NCBI GenBank assembly: GCA_030998225.1
Contig: JAPYXD010000308.1
Location: forward strand, 8,008,001-8,072,000
Direction of reading: 5' to 3'
DNA: 64,000 bases
Source: Diplolepis rosae
Lineage: Eukaryota; Arthropoda; Insecta; Hymenoptera; Diplolepididae
Made by a program: the position numbers and the translations under genes. The notes below the pieces were generated by a model, which saw only the letters and a program-made list of their open reading frames with translations, did not search any database and was not told the DNA's origin. Below, piece after piece: positions 30,003 to 40,167 of the stretch; the stretch's first letter is position 1, and the number at the start of each line of letters is the position of its first letter.

Positions 30003-30899
30003 AACGTCTCTGCGAGTGAGTATCCCATCGATGCGAAAAGGTGATAGTCGGACGGGGCGAGGTCTGGAGAGTACGGCGGGTGCGATAATATTTCCCAATT
30101 CAATGCTTTTAATGTGTTCTTCACTACTTTAGCGGTATGAGACGGTGCGTTGTCATGTTGTAGGATAACTTTGCTATGTCTTCGGGCCCGTCCCGGCCGT
30201 TTTTCGATCAACGCATGATTCAAATTGATAATTTGTTGTCGGTAGCGATCCATATTCACCGTCTCACCAGGTTTTAATAACTCGAAGTACACCACACCAC
30301 ACTGGTCCCACCAAACACAGAGCATTGTCTTACGGCCAAAGCGATTTGGCCTAGGAGTCGATGGTCCGACCTCACCAGGTGAAAGACATGATTTTTTCCG
30401 CTTCGGGTTCTCGAAATAAATCCATTTTTCGTCCCCCGTGACAATTCGATGCAGAAAAAATTTCCTTTCGAACCGTTGAAGCAGCATTTCACAAATGGTT
30501 CTTCGATTTTCCATTTGTCTATCGTTCAGTTAGTGTGGTACCCGTTGTCCATACTTTTGGATCATTCCCACGGCTTTTAAACGTTGGAAAATTGCTCCTC
30601 GGGTCACCTTTAATGTTTGTGCCAATTTTTGTTGCGATTGCGTTGGGTCTTCATCCAATAACGCCTGCAATTCCTCGTCTTCGAACTTTTTCGCTGCACC
30701 AAGATGTTCATTGTCTGTTAAATCGAAATCTCCACTTTTAAATTGACGAAACCATGTCTCACATGCTCTAATCATTGAAGCATGTTCACCATAAGTTTCT
30801 ACCAGCAATCGATGAGCTTCAACTGCTTTTTTCTTTTTGATGAAATAAGAAAAGCAACGAATGCCGCAAATGCGATTTACTTGGAACGAAACTCGACAT
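30003..30899 (-). pseudogene. Mariner transposase, one frameshift, one nonsense codon, truncated end
   Basis: ATG at 30899 opens SSFVPSKSHLRHSLLFLFHQ; a frame change in the A-rich aaaaagaaaaaa (about 30828-30840) leads into KAVEAHRLLVETYGEHA, the helix-turn-helix DNA-binding half. A TAA at 30530-30532 replaces the residue after VPH. Then VTGDEKWIYFENPKRKKS (first Asp), KVILQHDNAPSHTA (second Asp) and PPYSPDLAPSDYHLF (third Asp) give the D,D34D triad of mariner. The end (FASRTSKYFGKFPN) is not mariner sequence. All three catalytic Asp survive. Confidence 0.92.
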
Positions 30900-31072
30900 A
30901 TTCACTGAGGTAAACAACTATGATACTATTATTTTGGCTGAATGTAATTGTGTATTTTTTGAAGGTTATTGTCCATAGAAAAATATGACATAGATGCCAA
31001 ATCATAGAAATGTATACATATCTCTAGCGACATCTATGAGTAAAACCGGCAAATTTGAACTAACACCCCTGG
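30003..31072 (-). mobile_element. Mariner element copy B, 3' end missing
   Basis: Right terminus at 31072 (ccggcaaatttgaactaaca then cccctgg, followed by TA) is the inverted counterpart of the left terminus of copy A at 7084. The element continues to about 30003, where homology to copy A stops; the 3' terminal repeat and last about 50 transposase codons are gone. Confidence 0.88.
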
Positions 31073-31276
31073 TAGTATCCTAGGATAAACTAAAACAGAG
31101 TTTTTTCTTTCAATCTTTCAAGGTGCCATCCTGGATTAATTTGGTACCCCCACCTATATATAAAGTAAATAAAATCAATCACGATTGTATCGAACAATAT
31201 TTAGATTTCTAATTTCTGAATATTTTATTTAAAATTTACATAAAAATATGCATGCTAATAACAATGTTTCAGAAAA
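31073..31276. other. Unassigned AT-rich sequence
   Basis: No recognised feature. Confidence 0.35.
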
Positions 31277-31457
31277 ATGGAATATAGAAGCAAAAGAAAA
31301 AATATTACCAATGTTGCTAGTCCGCTACAAACCATAAATGAAATAAGTCTAGAATATGATTTCACTGATCCAAACTATGAAGTAACTGAATATAATACAT
31401 CAAGTAAATTCAGTGTTGAAACATGCCCAAACATTGCTCAGACGCAACCATACGAGC
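31277..31457 (+). CDS. Open frame of unknown origin
   Basis: ATG at 31277 opens about 60 codons (NISSLEYDF-like acidic part, ETCPNIAQTQPYEP) before the sequence changes at about 31458 to a short mariner piece; the frame formally runs to 31552. Preceded by cagaaaa-ATG. Not recognised; could be a fragment of an LTR-element ORF. Confidence 0.25.
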
Positions 31458-31500
31458 CCGCTTTTGTGATCGGCTGTGAGCAAACGCGGCACTCATCTTG
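31458..31500 (-). pseudogene. Tiny mariner transposase fragment
   Basis: gagcaaacgcgg.actcatcttgc is shared with the mariner copy at about 58947-58970, same orientation. Too short for more. Confidence 0.4.
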
Positions 31501-31554
31501 CAGACAGCTTCCTAATCATAGAGATATTACAGATAGAGGAGACAAGCCATAGGC

Positions 31555-31912
31555 TGCTCTGTAAGTGGCAACGTCACGGAGAACCAGGAGGAGGAAATCC
31601 TCCTGGTCCTCAGAAAGGGGGGTGACGTCTCGACCTTCGAAAAGGCGCTCGACCAGGCGGTCGGGGAGAAGGCCGAAGTTAAATCTTTGGTCTCGAAGAG
31701 GTCTCTTGAAGTTAGGGACCTCGACGAGACAGTCACAAGAGAAGAGGTTGTTGCCGCGCTGTGCATCTCGCTGGGCAAGCCAAACCTCGGGGACCAGTGC
31801 AGGCTGTACAAACGCTTTGGCGGTGTGCAGACTGCGGTCATAGTCAACCTGGTGATGAAGACGAGGGAACCCGATCGGCGTGAAGAGCGCGGCAACAACG
31901 AGGGCCAGTAGA
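31555..31912 (+). pseudogene. R1/Jockey-group ORF1 fragment (third copy)
   Basis: Reads ENQEEEILLVLRKGG, STFEKALDQAVGEKAEVKSL, SLEVRDLDETVTREEVVAAL and CRLYKRFGGVQTAVIVNLV, then MKTREPDRREERGNNEGQ and a stop at 31909-31911. The junction after GGVQTA joins directly to what looks like the last codons of ORF2 (RREERGNNEGQ) and the 3' UTR, so ORF2 is almost completely deleted. Confidence 0.75.
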
Positions 31913-32050
31913 AATCGCATCGGGGCCTACACCCGTCTTGGGCGGGCTTGGCTGTTCGCGTCGACCGGGGGAGGAATTTTCCCTATTCCTCCTGGTTGGC
32001 GCGGCTAGTCAGCCTTCCTAACGGGCGTGTTTTTTGATTGATTTTCCTCG
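31912..32050 (+). repeat. R1/Jockey-group 3' UTR
   Basis: agaaatcgcatcggggccta then cac and gggcgggcttggctgtt matches the block at 59139-59195. Ends in T-rich unrelated sequence. Confidence 0.6.
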
Positions 32051-32360
32051 TAGAAAACAATGTTTAATAAGCACGCGAAACTCGCTTTTTTCATGGTTTT
32101 GTTTTAACAATGATAAACTAAATTCAACTGGCTGTAAAAAAATTTCTAACTAACGTACTGACTTGAAACTTCGTATAAGCACTGATATTAGATGGTATTC
32201 CCTTAAAGTAGTAACATATTGACGATAACAGCAACATCTTTCGAGAAGTCATGGACTTATTGATCAGCCCTCGTATTTTGAGTCTCCGGACTAATCCGAA
32301 AAACGTTTTCTATCTCCTTTGAAATAAAATAGTCAATACATTTTTTTCAATCCTGCCCAC
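32051..32360. other. Unassigned sequence
   Basis: No feature recognised. Confidence 0.35.
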
Positions 32361-32508
32361 AAGTGATCGTCTTATATTTTGGAACTGTATGAAATTCATA
32401 ATTGAGTAACATAAGACGCTCACTCAAATTTTCATTTGATTTTGAAATTTACGCATTTGTGAAGTGTAAGACGATCATATTTTCCTTCAATAAAGTCTTT
32501 TCTTTTAA

Positions 32509-32960
32509 TCAAGATCCCAACAGTTCAGCTTTATCTTTTGATAGATTAAGATCTCTTATGAGATGATTCACTTCAGCTTTATCGAATGAAATCGGGTTTT
32601 TCTTCGAAAGTTTCGATTCTGGTTCATCCCCTTCAGAATTGAGCCGCTTATTTTCGATTACACACAAGTTATTCTCTTCTTTAGGCACTTGTATAAAAAC
32701 AGGCTTGGCCACGGATGGGACTTCAGCATAAGCAGTCTGTTGCATATCCTTTGCATTAAATCCCTGTATGGGTGTGGTATTACAGAAATAACAATCCATA
32801 TCATGACTTTGCAGTTCATTTCAAAGTATTGGTGTACGAAAAATTTACATTTGGATGATTCCCTCGACTTGCAGACCTCAGTTCAATCGCACAAGTAAGA
32901 CAGCAATACTGAGGTTCCCATGTGTGATTGATATTTTTCAAAATTCTACCGAAGGATAAT
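32509..32960 (-). pseudogene. Left-arm copy of an uncharacterised Cys-rich arthropod repeat protein
   Basis: Minus strand: QYCCLTCAIELRSA near 32910, then, after a disruption, HDMDCYFCNTTPIQGFNAKD, VPSVAKPVFIQV, IENKRLNSEGDEPESKLS and HLIRDLNLSKDKAELLGS, followed by TGA and in-frame LKEKTLLKENMIVLHFTN. From memory this resembles a very common but unnamed protein family in arthropod genomes with CC..C and DCYFC motifs followed by LVRDLNLSKxxAELLGSRL. Function unknown. Confidence 0.6.
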
Positions 32961-33299
32961 GGGTATCCTCTTTTAATCGTGTTGGGAAGTGGGTGTCTTT
33001 GATTTATTGGTGTATAAAGACTACAAAAGGAACAGAAAAAATTGGGATTTTTATTGCACCTGCCCGATATTTTCTCAACTTATTTCAACTCGAGAAAAAA
33101 AATTTAATTCCTAATGTATATGTACAGACCTTATATCTACAGACTAAAAACGAAAAACACAAATATGTTCACCTTATATTTAATGAATTAAATCTAATAA
33201 CACGAAAACCAAAATGGTCGAAACTCGACAAGGGACCGAGGCGATTAAAACAGGATATCGATTATCCTTCGGTAGAATTTTGAAAAATGTCAATCAGTC

Positions 33300-33720
33300 A
33301 CGGGAACGTTAGTATTGCTGTCCTGCTTGTGCGATTGAACTGAGGTCTGCAAGGAAATGGTTTGGAATGAGCTGCAAGATCATGATGTGGATTGTTATGT
33401 CTGTAATACCACACTCATAAAGGGCTTTAATGCAGAGAATATGCAACAGATTGTTTATGATGAAGTCCCACCCGTAGCCAAGCCTGTTTTTATACAAGTG
33501 CCCAAAGCAGAGAATATCTTGTGTGTAATCGAAAATAAGCGGCTCAATTCTGAAGGGGATGAACCCGAACCGAAACTTTCGAAGAAAAAACCCGATTTTA
33601 TTCGCTAAAGCTGGAGTGAATCATCTCATAAGAGATCTTAATCTATCAAAAGATAAAGCTGAACTGTTGGGATCTTGATTAAAAGAAAAGACTTTATTGA
33701 AGGAAAATATGATCGTCTTA
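33300..33720 (+). pseudogene. Right-arm copy of the same Cys-rich repeat protein
   Basis: QYCCPACAIELRSA near 33311-33355, then WNELQDHDVDCYVCNTTLIK, VPPVAKPVFIQV and LNSEGDEPEPKLSKKKPDFI. A frame change at about 33600 is followed by HLIRDLNLSKDKAELLGS and the same TGA (33676-33678), then LKEKTLLKENMIVLH. The shared nonsense codon stands where the family has Arg; CGA to TGA is a CpG transition. Confidence 0.6.
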
Positions 33721-33878
33721 CACTTCACAAATGTATAAATTTCAGAAATGAATGAAATGTGAGTGATCGTTTTATGTTTTATAACTGCATGAAATTCAGA
33801 AACAAATGACAATGTGAGTGAGTGTCTTATGTTATTTGATTATGAATTTCATACAGTTCTAAAATATAAGACGATCAC

Positions 33879-34204
33879 TCACATTTCATTCACATCACTC
33901 AGGATCACATCACATCACGATCCTATCAAAAAACATGTTCGTTCAAGCAAACGTCGAACATTTTAATATGGATCAATTAAGATCTGATGCCCAGTACAGC
34001 ATTTAGTACAATTTTTCGACAATTGAAAAGAAGCGTATACATTTTTCAAGATATTTCAGCAACGGATAATCCGAATTAAAATTTTTTTCCAGATAATTAT
34101 TCTTTATGAAAAAAGGAACAAATCGACTTATTGTTCATTTAAAAAAGTAAATATGTCCTAAATTACAGAGTACTGAAATTTCAGTACATTTTTAGCACTT
34201 TTCA
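33879..34204. other. Unassigned sequence
   Basis: Short cac/atc-rich repeats near 33880-33920; nothing else. Confidence 0.35.
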
Positions 34205-34485
34205 GTGTTTAATTTAGCTACTGGTTATCACCATATAAAAATGAACCATAATACTCTTATAGAACCATATTTTCTACCCCTCACAGTCACTAAGACCTCG
34301 ATAAAGTGCCCTACGGCTTGAAAACAGCTTCAGCTACATTTTAAAGATTAATGGATTTGTCATTAACTGAATTAATCAAAATAGAACTTTTTGTATACCT
34401 TGATGACATAGTTATACAAGGAAATACCTTAAAAGAGCATGGAATTAAATTCAAGAATCTAGCAGGCAAGACGATTACAAGTTGA
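34205..34485 (+). pseudogene. Gypsy-type RT fragment with YLDD box
   Basis: Near 34208: FNLATGYHHIKMNHNT; near 34308-34345 a PYGLKTASATF-like block in another frame; 34389-34420 ELFVYLDDIVIQG, the catalytic YLDD. Several shifts. It has no direct link to the Gypsy RT half at 18143-18578. Confidence 0.65.
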
Positions 34486-34714
34486 CAACGATACTTTCAT
34501 GACCTCTCATGAAAAAGTAGCTACTAATAAAATGTTTACACGAAACGAACAAAATATTGATAGAAAGGAAAATAAACCTTTGAAACGACAAAATTATGAT
34601 CCAGGGATGAGACCAAACGAGGCACATTACTTTATTGAAACTTCAGAAGTCCAGATATTGAATATTAATTCTGCCTTTCCAGAAATTTTCCCCGATTTTC
34701 TTAATGAAGAATAA
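34486..34714 (+). pseudogene. Errantivirus-type gag C-terminal fragment
   Basis: 72 open codons: basic/Asn-rich, then MRPNEAHYFIETSEV and an acidic, hydrophobic end AFPEIFPDFLNEE before TAA at 34712. The EAHYxxE motif with an acidic C-terminus is usual at the end of errantivirus Gag proteins. It follows RT here, so the order is rearranged. Confidence 0.45.
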
Positions 34715-35801
34715 GTCAGCGAGATGGGTAAAAATATTTAATTTATTTATTATTTTTATTTTATTTTATTATTCAGTTTATTTTAAAAATTGTGAAGATT
34801 TGAGATATATGTTTTGTTATGAGTTATCCGGCTTCGTTTTTTTCCTCCTTTTTATGTACATTTCGACGCATGGCGACGACGCGGAACGTCAGTGGAGACT
34901 GACGATCTTAAAGAGCCTAAGCAACTTTTCGAGTGACCTAGTTAACCTAATGAAGCCCACTAAGCCATTTCAAAATTTAGAAATATTCTCGCCCAGCGTA
35001 GCAAAGTCAACGAGCTATGCAGTCGTACCTCAAGGATTTTTATACAAGTTGCTGCCAGAATATCAGATAGCATTAGTTATTAATGGAATTCTTGGAATTT
35101 TTAATATTTAAAGAGGGGTTTTGGCGCCGATCTCAGGTGTTAACGGAGAGGAAGGACGCCAATTCAATACCTTAGACCTAAAAATAATTTGGGACCGATA
35201 TGGGAATATATTGAATTTTATATTACACCTAAATAAACTGAACCTATACTAAATACATTCCTTCACTCAAACAAGTGACTCCGTCTGCATGGCGGCTTTC
35301 TTTTTTCCACTGACAGCGGGCAGATGACAGCAAAAATTTTGGAAAAATTTAAGCCAGTAGGTATCTTTTTTTCTTTAGTCAGAGGTTTTGTTTGGCTAGA
35401 CACCACGTGCAGGTACTGATTACATAGATTATAGAGTGGTTTCGTAAATTTAATAATTTTATCGAACGACATGCAGCTAGGTAAATGACGAATGCATATC
35501 ACCTTATTACTATGATTATTGACCTGTCGATAGAATAATAATAACAATTATATTAGCAATAATATTTATTATCGTTATCAACAAATGTCAAATGGTTAAT
35601 AATAATGATTAATAATAGCCAACAATGATAAGTAATAATTAATAAGAAATAATCGACCAATAGTGATCGATAACATACAATAATAATATATCGAATTTAT
35701 TATTGGGCATCTGTGGATCAACCTAAATGGTCCCCGAAATCACTATAAAAACATATTATATTATCACGAAAAAATCATAGAAATGAGATTATTAATTGCC
35801 A
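34715..35801. other. LTR-like or unassigned sequence, AT-rich end
   Basis: An open frame at 34704-35111 (135 codons) shows a hydrophobic start and no similarity; it is likely chance. ttaaagaggggttttggcgc (35107-35126) could be a polypurine tract or a TGGCGCC-type primer site. 35530-35700 is rich in AAT-type simple sequence. Confidence 0.3.
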
Positions 35802-36360
35802 ATGTATAAATTTAAAGGATGAGTCGGTGCAATTGTACCTTAGTACAATTGTTCAGACTTGTTGACATATATATAACTAATGATATAATATATAAAACGT
35901 CTAGTAATCGGTAGTCGTTCAGTCTACAAGTCATACTGTCGGTATCTTCGTATATAAGGATTACTACAGTACTTGGTAAATATAGCTCCTGCTTCCTAAG
36001 CAGTCCAAGTCCGGTAACCATAGACCATCGAGTTCCGTTAAAATACGCATATCATCGTATTAAGTCGTGTTCTGTGCTGTAGTAATTGCGGAAAACGAAC
36101 TGAACCAGTGTTTAGCAAGCAAGTTTAATTAACTGATATGCTCTACGTACACACTTTTATTATTTAATAAAATTTGTAACATTGTCTTCAAATATATTTA
36201 TTATTATCGCAAATGACACAAATCACAGGTTTGATAAGTGACCACGATCCCACAAAATATAAATAATCAGGATTTACCACCCTGATTTAATAAGCAACCT
36301 AATCTTGCATTTTCCGAAATTCTACCAACCTACCCTTGCCTTAGCTCGATACGTAACAGC
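35802..36360 (+). repeat. Solo-LTR-like block with TATA, initiator and primer-site-like flank
   Basis: tataatatataaaacg (TATA, about 35888-35903), then agtcgttcagtc about 25 bp later (TCAGT initiator), AATAAA-type signal near 36168, end ...cgtaaca at about 36357, followed by gctgatttggtggcggcggt resembling a retroelement primer site. No second LTR recognised; boundaries approximate. Confidence 0.4.
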
Positions 36361-36486
36361 TGATTTGGTGGCGGCGGTAAGATTTTCACTATATTTGTCT
36401 CAGTAATAAATTCTAAACTTATAATTAAAAGCAAACAAATTATATGTGCAATTAGTTTCGGAATAGTATACTACTTTTTGTTACTT

Positions 36487-36890
36487 GCACATGAGAATGA
36501 CCCCATTCTATTAGTACCAATTTCTGCATGCAATGTGCCTGGCTAGGCTCCAAAAATAACAATCACATAACCTTCAAATGTTATTCGCATCGGTACCAGA
36601 ATTTCAGAAACAACCAACCGACGTCGATTTTCAATAGATGGCGCTCATTTGGACGGCACACAAATGAACCATATGTAGATGCGTACGTGCTCTGAGGAGG
36701 AAAATTGAAGGAAAGTATGATTTTCACCCTCCTTCATGTATAAATAATGCAAGAATCATAAATTCCCATATTATTTGACGATGGAATAATGCGGAAATTG
36801 AAAATCTTCGCATCGTTCCAAAGATGCGAAAATAAGGCACATTGCGTATTAAAATTGGTGTTAGAATGGGATAATTCTCATGTGAGGATC
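36487..36890. repeat. MITE with about 55-bp inverted ends
   Basis: catgagaatgaccccattct, then accaattt...gcaatgtgcc at 36489-36542 is mirrored by ggcacattgcg...aaattggtgt, then tagaatgggataattctcatg at 36837-36886. The 290-bp interior is non-coding. Confidence 0.8.
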
Positions 36891-36917
36891 ACAAAATTGT
36901 AGATTGTTGCATAACTA

Positions 36918-37818
36918 TTAAGGGGGGTTTCTACCTTGTTGGGTCAAAAAAATTAATTTTTTTTTTTTTGCTTTATCGGACAGATATACGTTCAAAGAAT
37001 TCTTTCAAAAAATATTTGAGTCGCAATCTGTAGAATTAGAGAAGTTATCGGCTGCCGAAGAGAGTGCTGTCGAATCCCGGAGAACTCGGCTCAGCGGGAT
37101 AACTGATTCCCGCAGGAGTCGCTTTCATCGTTGGGGAATCTTATCGTAAAGGGATTGTCTTTTCTTACATAATGTTTTTAAGAGTGGAGACGCAAAAATT
37201 TAACCTTCTGATTTTGATCACGCTAGTGGCGTTTTAGCTCACCATGACGCAAATACTTTCAACGCGTTTTTCTCGAAACCACGTTTTCCAAATTTATGGA
37301 ATTCCTCCAGGACGCGCTATATGAGCGATCGCGATGAAATTTGGCACACGCGTGTTTCAGATGTGTGAAAATGCCTGGTACCGAAATGATCAAAGAATGT
37401 TGGAAATTTTTTTTTTATAAACAATAACGTGAAGAAAAAATGTGCAAAAATCGGGACTTTAACTTTAATAGCTCACAACTCTTTGATTTTTAAAGATTTT
37501 TGAATGATTCTGGTACAGGACATGCGTAATGATATGCAGAGTAAGAATCTGTTCTATTTTTGTGTTTCAGATCATCTCTATTGTCAGGAGAAGTTCCGCA
37601 AATGGCACAATTCCTCGCAGACGCTTCCTTATTTATCAACCCCTCCCCCCATCCCCCTCTTCGAATGTGTGGCTCGTGAAAAAACTAGTTCATACATTAA
37701 TACAATTACTTTAATACCTAGACAAAATTTCATGTGTTTATCTTTTTAACTTTTCTCCCGAAAAAATTCGAGAAGATGGTATATCTTTTTGACCCAAGAA
37801 GGTAGAAATCCCCCTTAA
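36918..37818. mobile_element. TTAA-flanked non-autonomous transposon (piggyBac/Sola2-like)
   Basis: TTAA at 36918-36921 and 37815-37818 flanks inverted ends GGGGGGTTTCTACCTTGTTG and its counterpart (aagaaggtagaaatccccc), about 27 bp with GGGTC next inside. The about 890-bp interior has no transposase. TTAA duplications are the hallmark of piggyBac and Sola2; the G-rich tip does not match the usual piggyBac CCC tip when read from this end. Confidence 0.8.
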
Positions 37819-39157
37819 GCTTAAGATTTTTGAATTTTCCTAAAATAATTATGAATTTTAATGAAATGTATAAAATTGCCCCAATAGCAGGATTTAATTA
37901 ACAGTCATTCCCAAAAGTCAAAATTGAAATATTTTTGAAATAATTATTTGAATAAAATAAGTTTTTATCTAAATTTTAAACAGAACGATGACTGCACCTG
38001 TGAGTATAAGTCCTTCTTGGATTTGTTGAACGGTTACCATTGATTACGATCAATTGGGCAAGGCTAAGTTCGCAGTATATGCCAAATATTGTTTTTAACT
38101 TTCTTTTCAACTTGAACAATTGATAGAATATTCCTGATTAAGAACAATACACAAATTGATATTTTTTTAAAAGCAGTAGCGAGCGGGCCAGTGATTATTT
38201 TGGGCGGTCCATGTGCAATATTTTTTTGAAAAATGTTTAGATTGACGCATGAAATCTAATTTATGCAATATCAATTAAATTTCATTAGTGAATCAAATGC
38301 ACACTTTTTGGCTCTCGTAACCTGCATGCATTCCAATAAGCAATGCAACTCAGCATTCCGGACCATGCGAGCTGATCATGAGACATAGAGTAATCTATAA
38401 ATTAACCTATTCGAGTTATTCAAATACATTCCATAAATTAAACTTTTGAAATTAAGGATATTTTGTCTTTTTTTTCCAGGTGCATCAATATTGTATTATT
38501 CAGATTAATTGTTAGAGAGAGCGCATAAGAACTTTATTTTTGGGGATCATAAAAGTATGAAATAAAAAAATGAGAAAAATGCTAAGAATAAGTGTTTTTA
38601 ATTAATTAGGATGGGCAGATGAAGAATAAAAGAGAAAAGTGAATAAACCCGAAATAAACTCGTAATTACGTTATTGTAATAGAATGGAAGAATAAAAGAG
38701 AAAAGGAAAACGCCAGAGATAGAGAGAGAGAGAGATCCAGCGCACGTACACCCATGCACTGTATGCCACTACAGCTTTCTGACGTTTGTTGATTTCTCCT
38801 TTCGTCCGCAAATGCACATACCGAATATACCCGTCTCTTTTAGGAGTATCTTGATGTGCTTTACTGTACATCGTGACTACATCACTTTCTCGTGTACCTA
38901 TCCTTGCTTAGATGCTTTAGCCAGTTGATCTCTCGCAACAAAGGCCACGTGCTTTTTAAACTAAAACCTAAGATTTTTGATGTGGCTTTTTCCCTGTCCG
39001 AGAATCGGCCACACCCAATTCCGACACGCCGCGCTAGGACGCTTCTCTTGCTATACCTGAAGGTAAGCATAATAGCGGAATATTATACTAATTATGTCTA
39101 GATAAAATCTTATTTTTATTTGTTGACAGTGATAGTATTCCCTGGGCGCCAGGCCTT
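37819..39157. other. Unassigned sequence
   Basis: AT-rich first part; GAGA simple repeat at about 38719-38734; 38860-39070 is GC-richer and ends ctgaaggtaagc, a possible splice donor. No coding call made. Confidence 0.3.
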
Positions 39158-40167
39158 GCTTGGGCCAAGAACTAAAACGGCACACGCCAACTCAGTCCCG
39201 TAGCTCTGGATAAAGATGGGGGGGGGGAGTACTTAATTACACGAAATGAGAAACTCCTCCTGTTCTGGTAAAAGAAGTGCTATAAATTAATTTATTCAAT
39301 TTTGAATATATGGTACAGATTCAGATGAAAGAAAGTTCGCGGGGTTAAACATAAGAGTAACAGGGGGGCATCAGGGGATTGTCAGGTCGCCGTAACGTCA
39401 ACGCACCACTCTACTATGGGAAGGTGCCTAAGACATTTGAGGACTGGGGGGGGGGGGGGTATTAGTGCGATGACAGCAAGTAAAACTATCAAAACACAGG
39501 CAGGTACTTAACACGAAAGGGGGAAGTGAAACTAACGCGCGTAGAGTAAGTATAAAATTATTTTGGCGTGGCACCTCCCTATAGTGCTCCAGGACTAGCT
39601 CGCGATGTTTCCAACCCCTAACGAGAGGTTACACATGTCTTACTAAACTTTATTACTTTTAAAACTATCAAAAAAAGTTAATATATTGTCCAGCCGGGGG
39701 AACCCCACCGGTTTGAGCATGCCCTTCAAACCTACTTAGCCTGAACTTAGGAGAGAAGATTCAAAGCCACGCTCCTCTCAGATTCCGCCACGAGAAGAAA
39801 GACAAAAACTCATACCTTATCTACTAGATTTTTCCAATCGTTTTCCAACTGTTACTATTAAGTCCTTCTAAAAATTCCCAACTGGCCGAGGAAAGCGGTA
39901 GCTTTTTTAGTTAACAACAATTTTCCAAAATTTCCAATTCTTCACATGGCGAACACACTACCATTCGTACGCTTCAGAGATTGCAACGGGAAGTGCCAGG
40001 CCGTGGAAACCAAATGGAAAGGTGGTGGACCGTTAGCAACTAGCGCCACGTACAGTACTGCACATGAACTACCATCATGTGTGCACGTGTTAGTGCATAT
40101 ACATGCATACGCAGGTTCATTAAATGTGTTACAGAGAATATATTCAAATATGATTAAAAGGAAATTG
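39158..40167. other. G-tract-bearing sequence, possibly LTR-derived
   Basis: G runs at about 39218-39227 and 39446-39459. On the minus strand TGGCGCCCAGGGAAT near 39139-39155 resembles a primer site, so 39158-39920 may be a minus-strand LTR; unproven. The segment at 40036-40071 is repeated at 42906-42942. Confidence 0.25.

Larger units (their letters stand above)
32361..33878. repeat. Large inverted repeat, arms about 620 bp, with a gene copy in each arm
   Basis: Left arm 32361-32981 and right arm 33240-33878 are inverted copies with good identity from aagtgatcgtcttata (outer) to cttttaatcg (inner); the right arm has an extra about 60 bp of partially repeated sequence near 33720-33810. The 260-bp spacer (32982-33239) is not repeated. 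Confidence 0.88.

Noticed and set aside
31516..31920. 134- and 123-codon minus-strand frames
   Set aside because: Shadows of the R1-like ORF1 fragment, whose plus-strand reading matches two other copies.
34704..35111. 135-codon plus-strand open frame
   Set aside because: Hydrophobic start comes from T-rich DNA; no similarity, and it overlaps an LTR-like stretch.
39446..39459. G run as a quadruplex regulatory element
   Set aside because: A single homopolymer without three further spaced G tracts close by.
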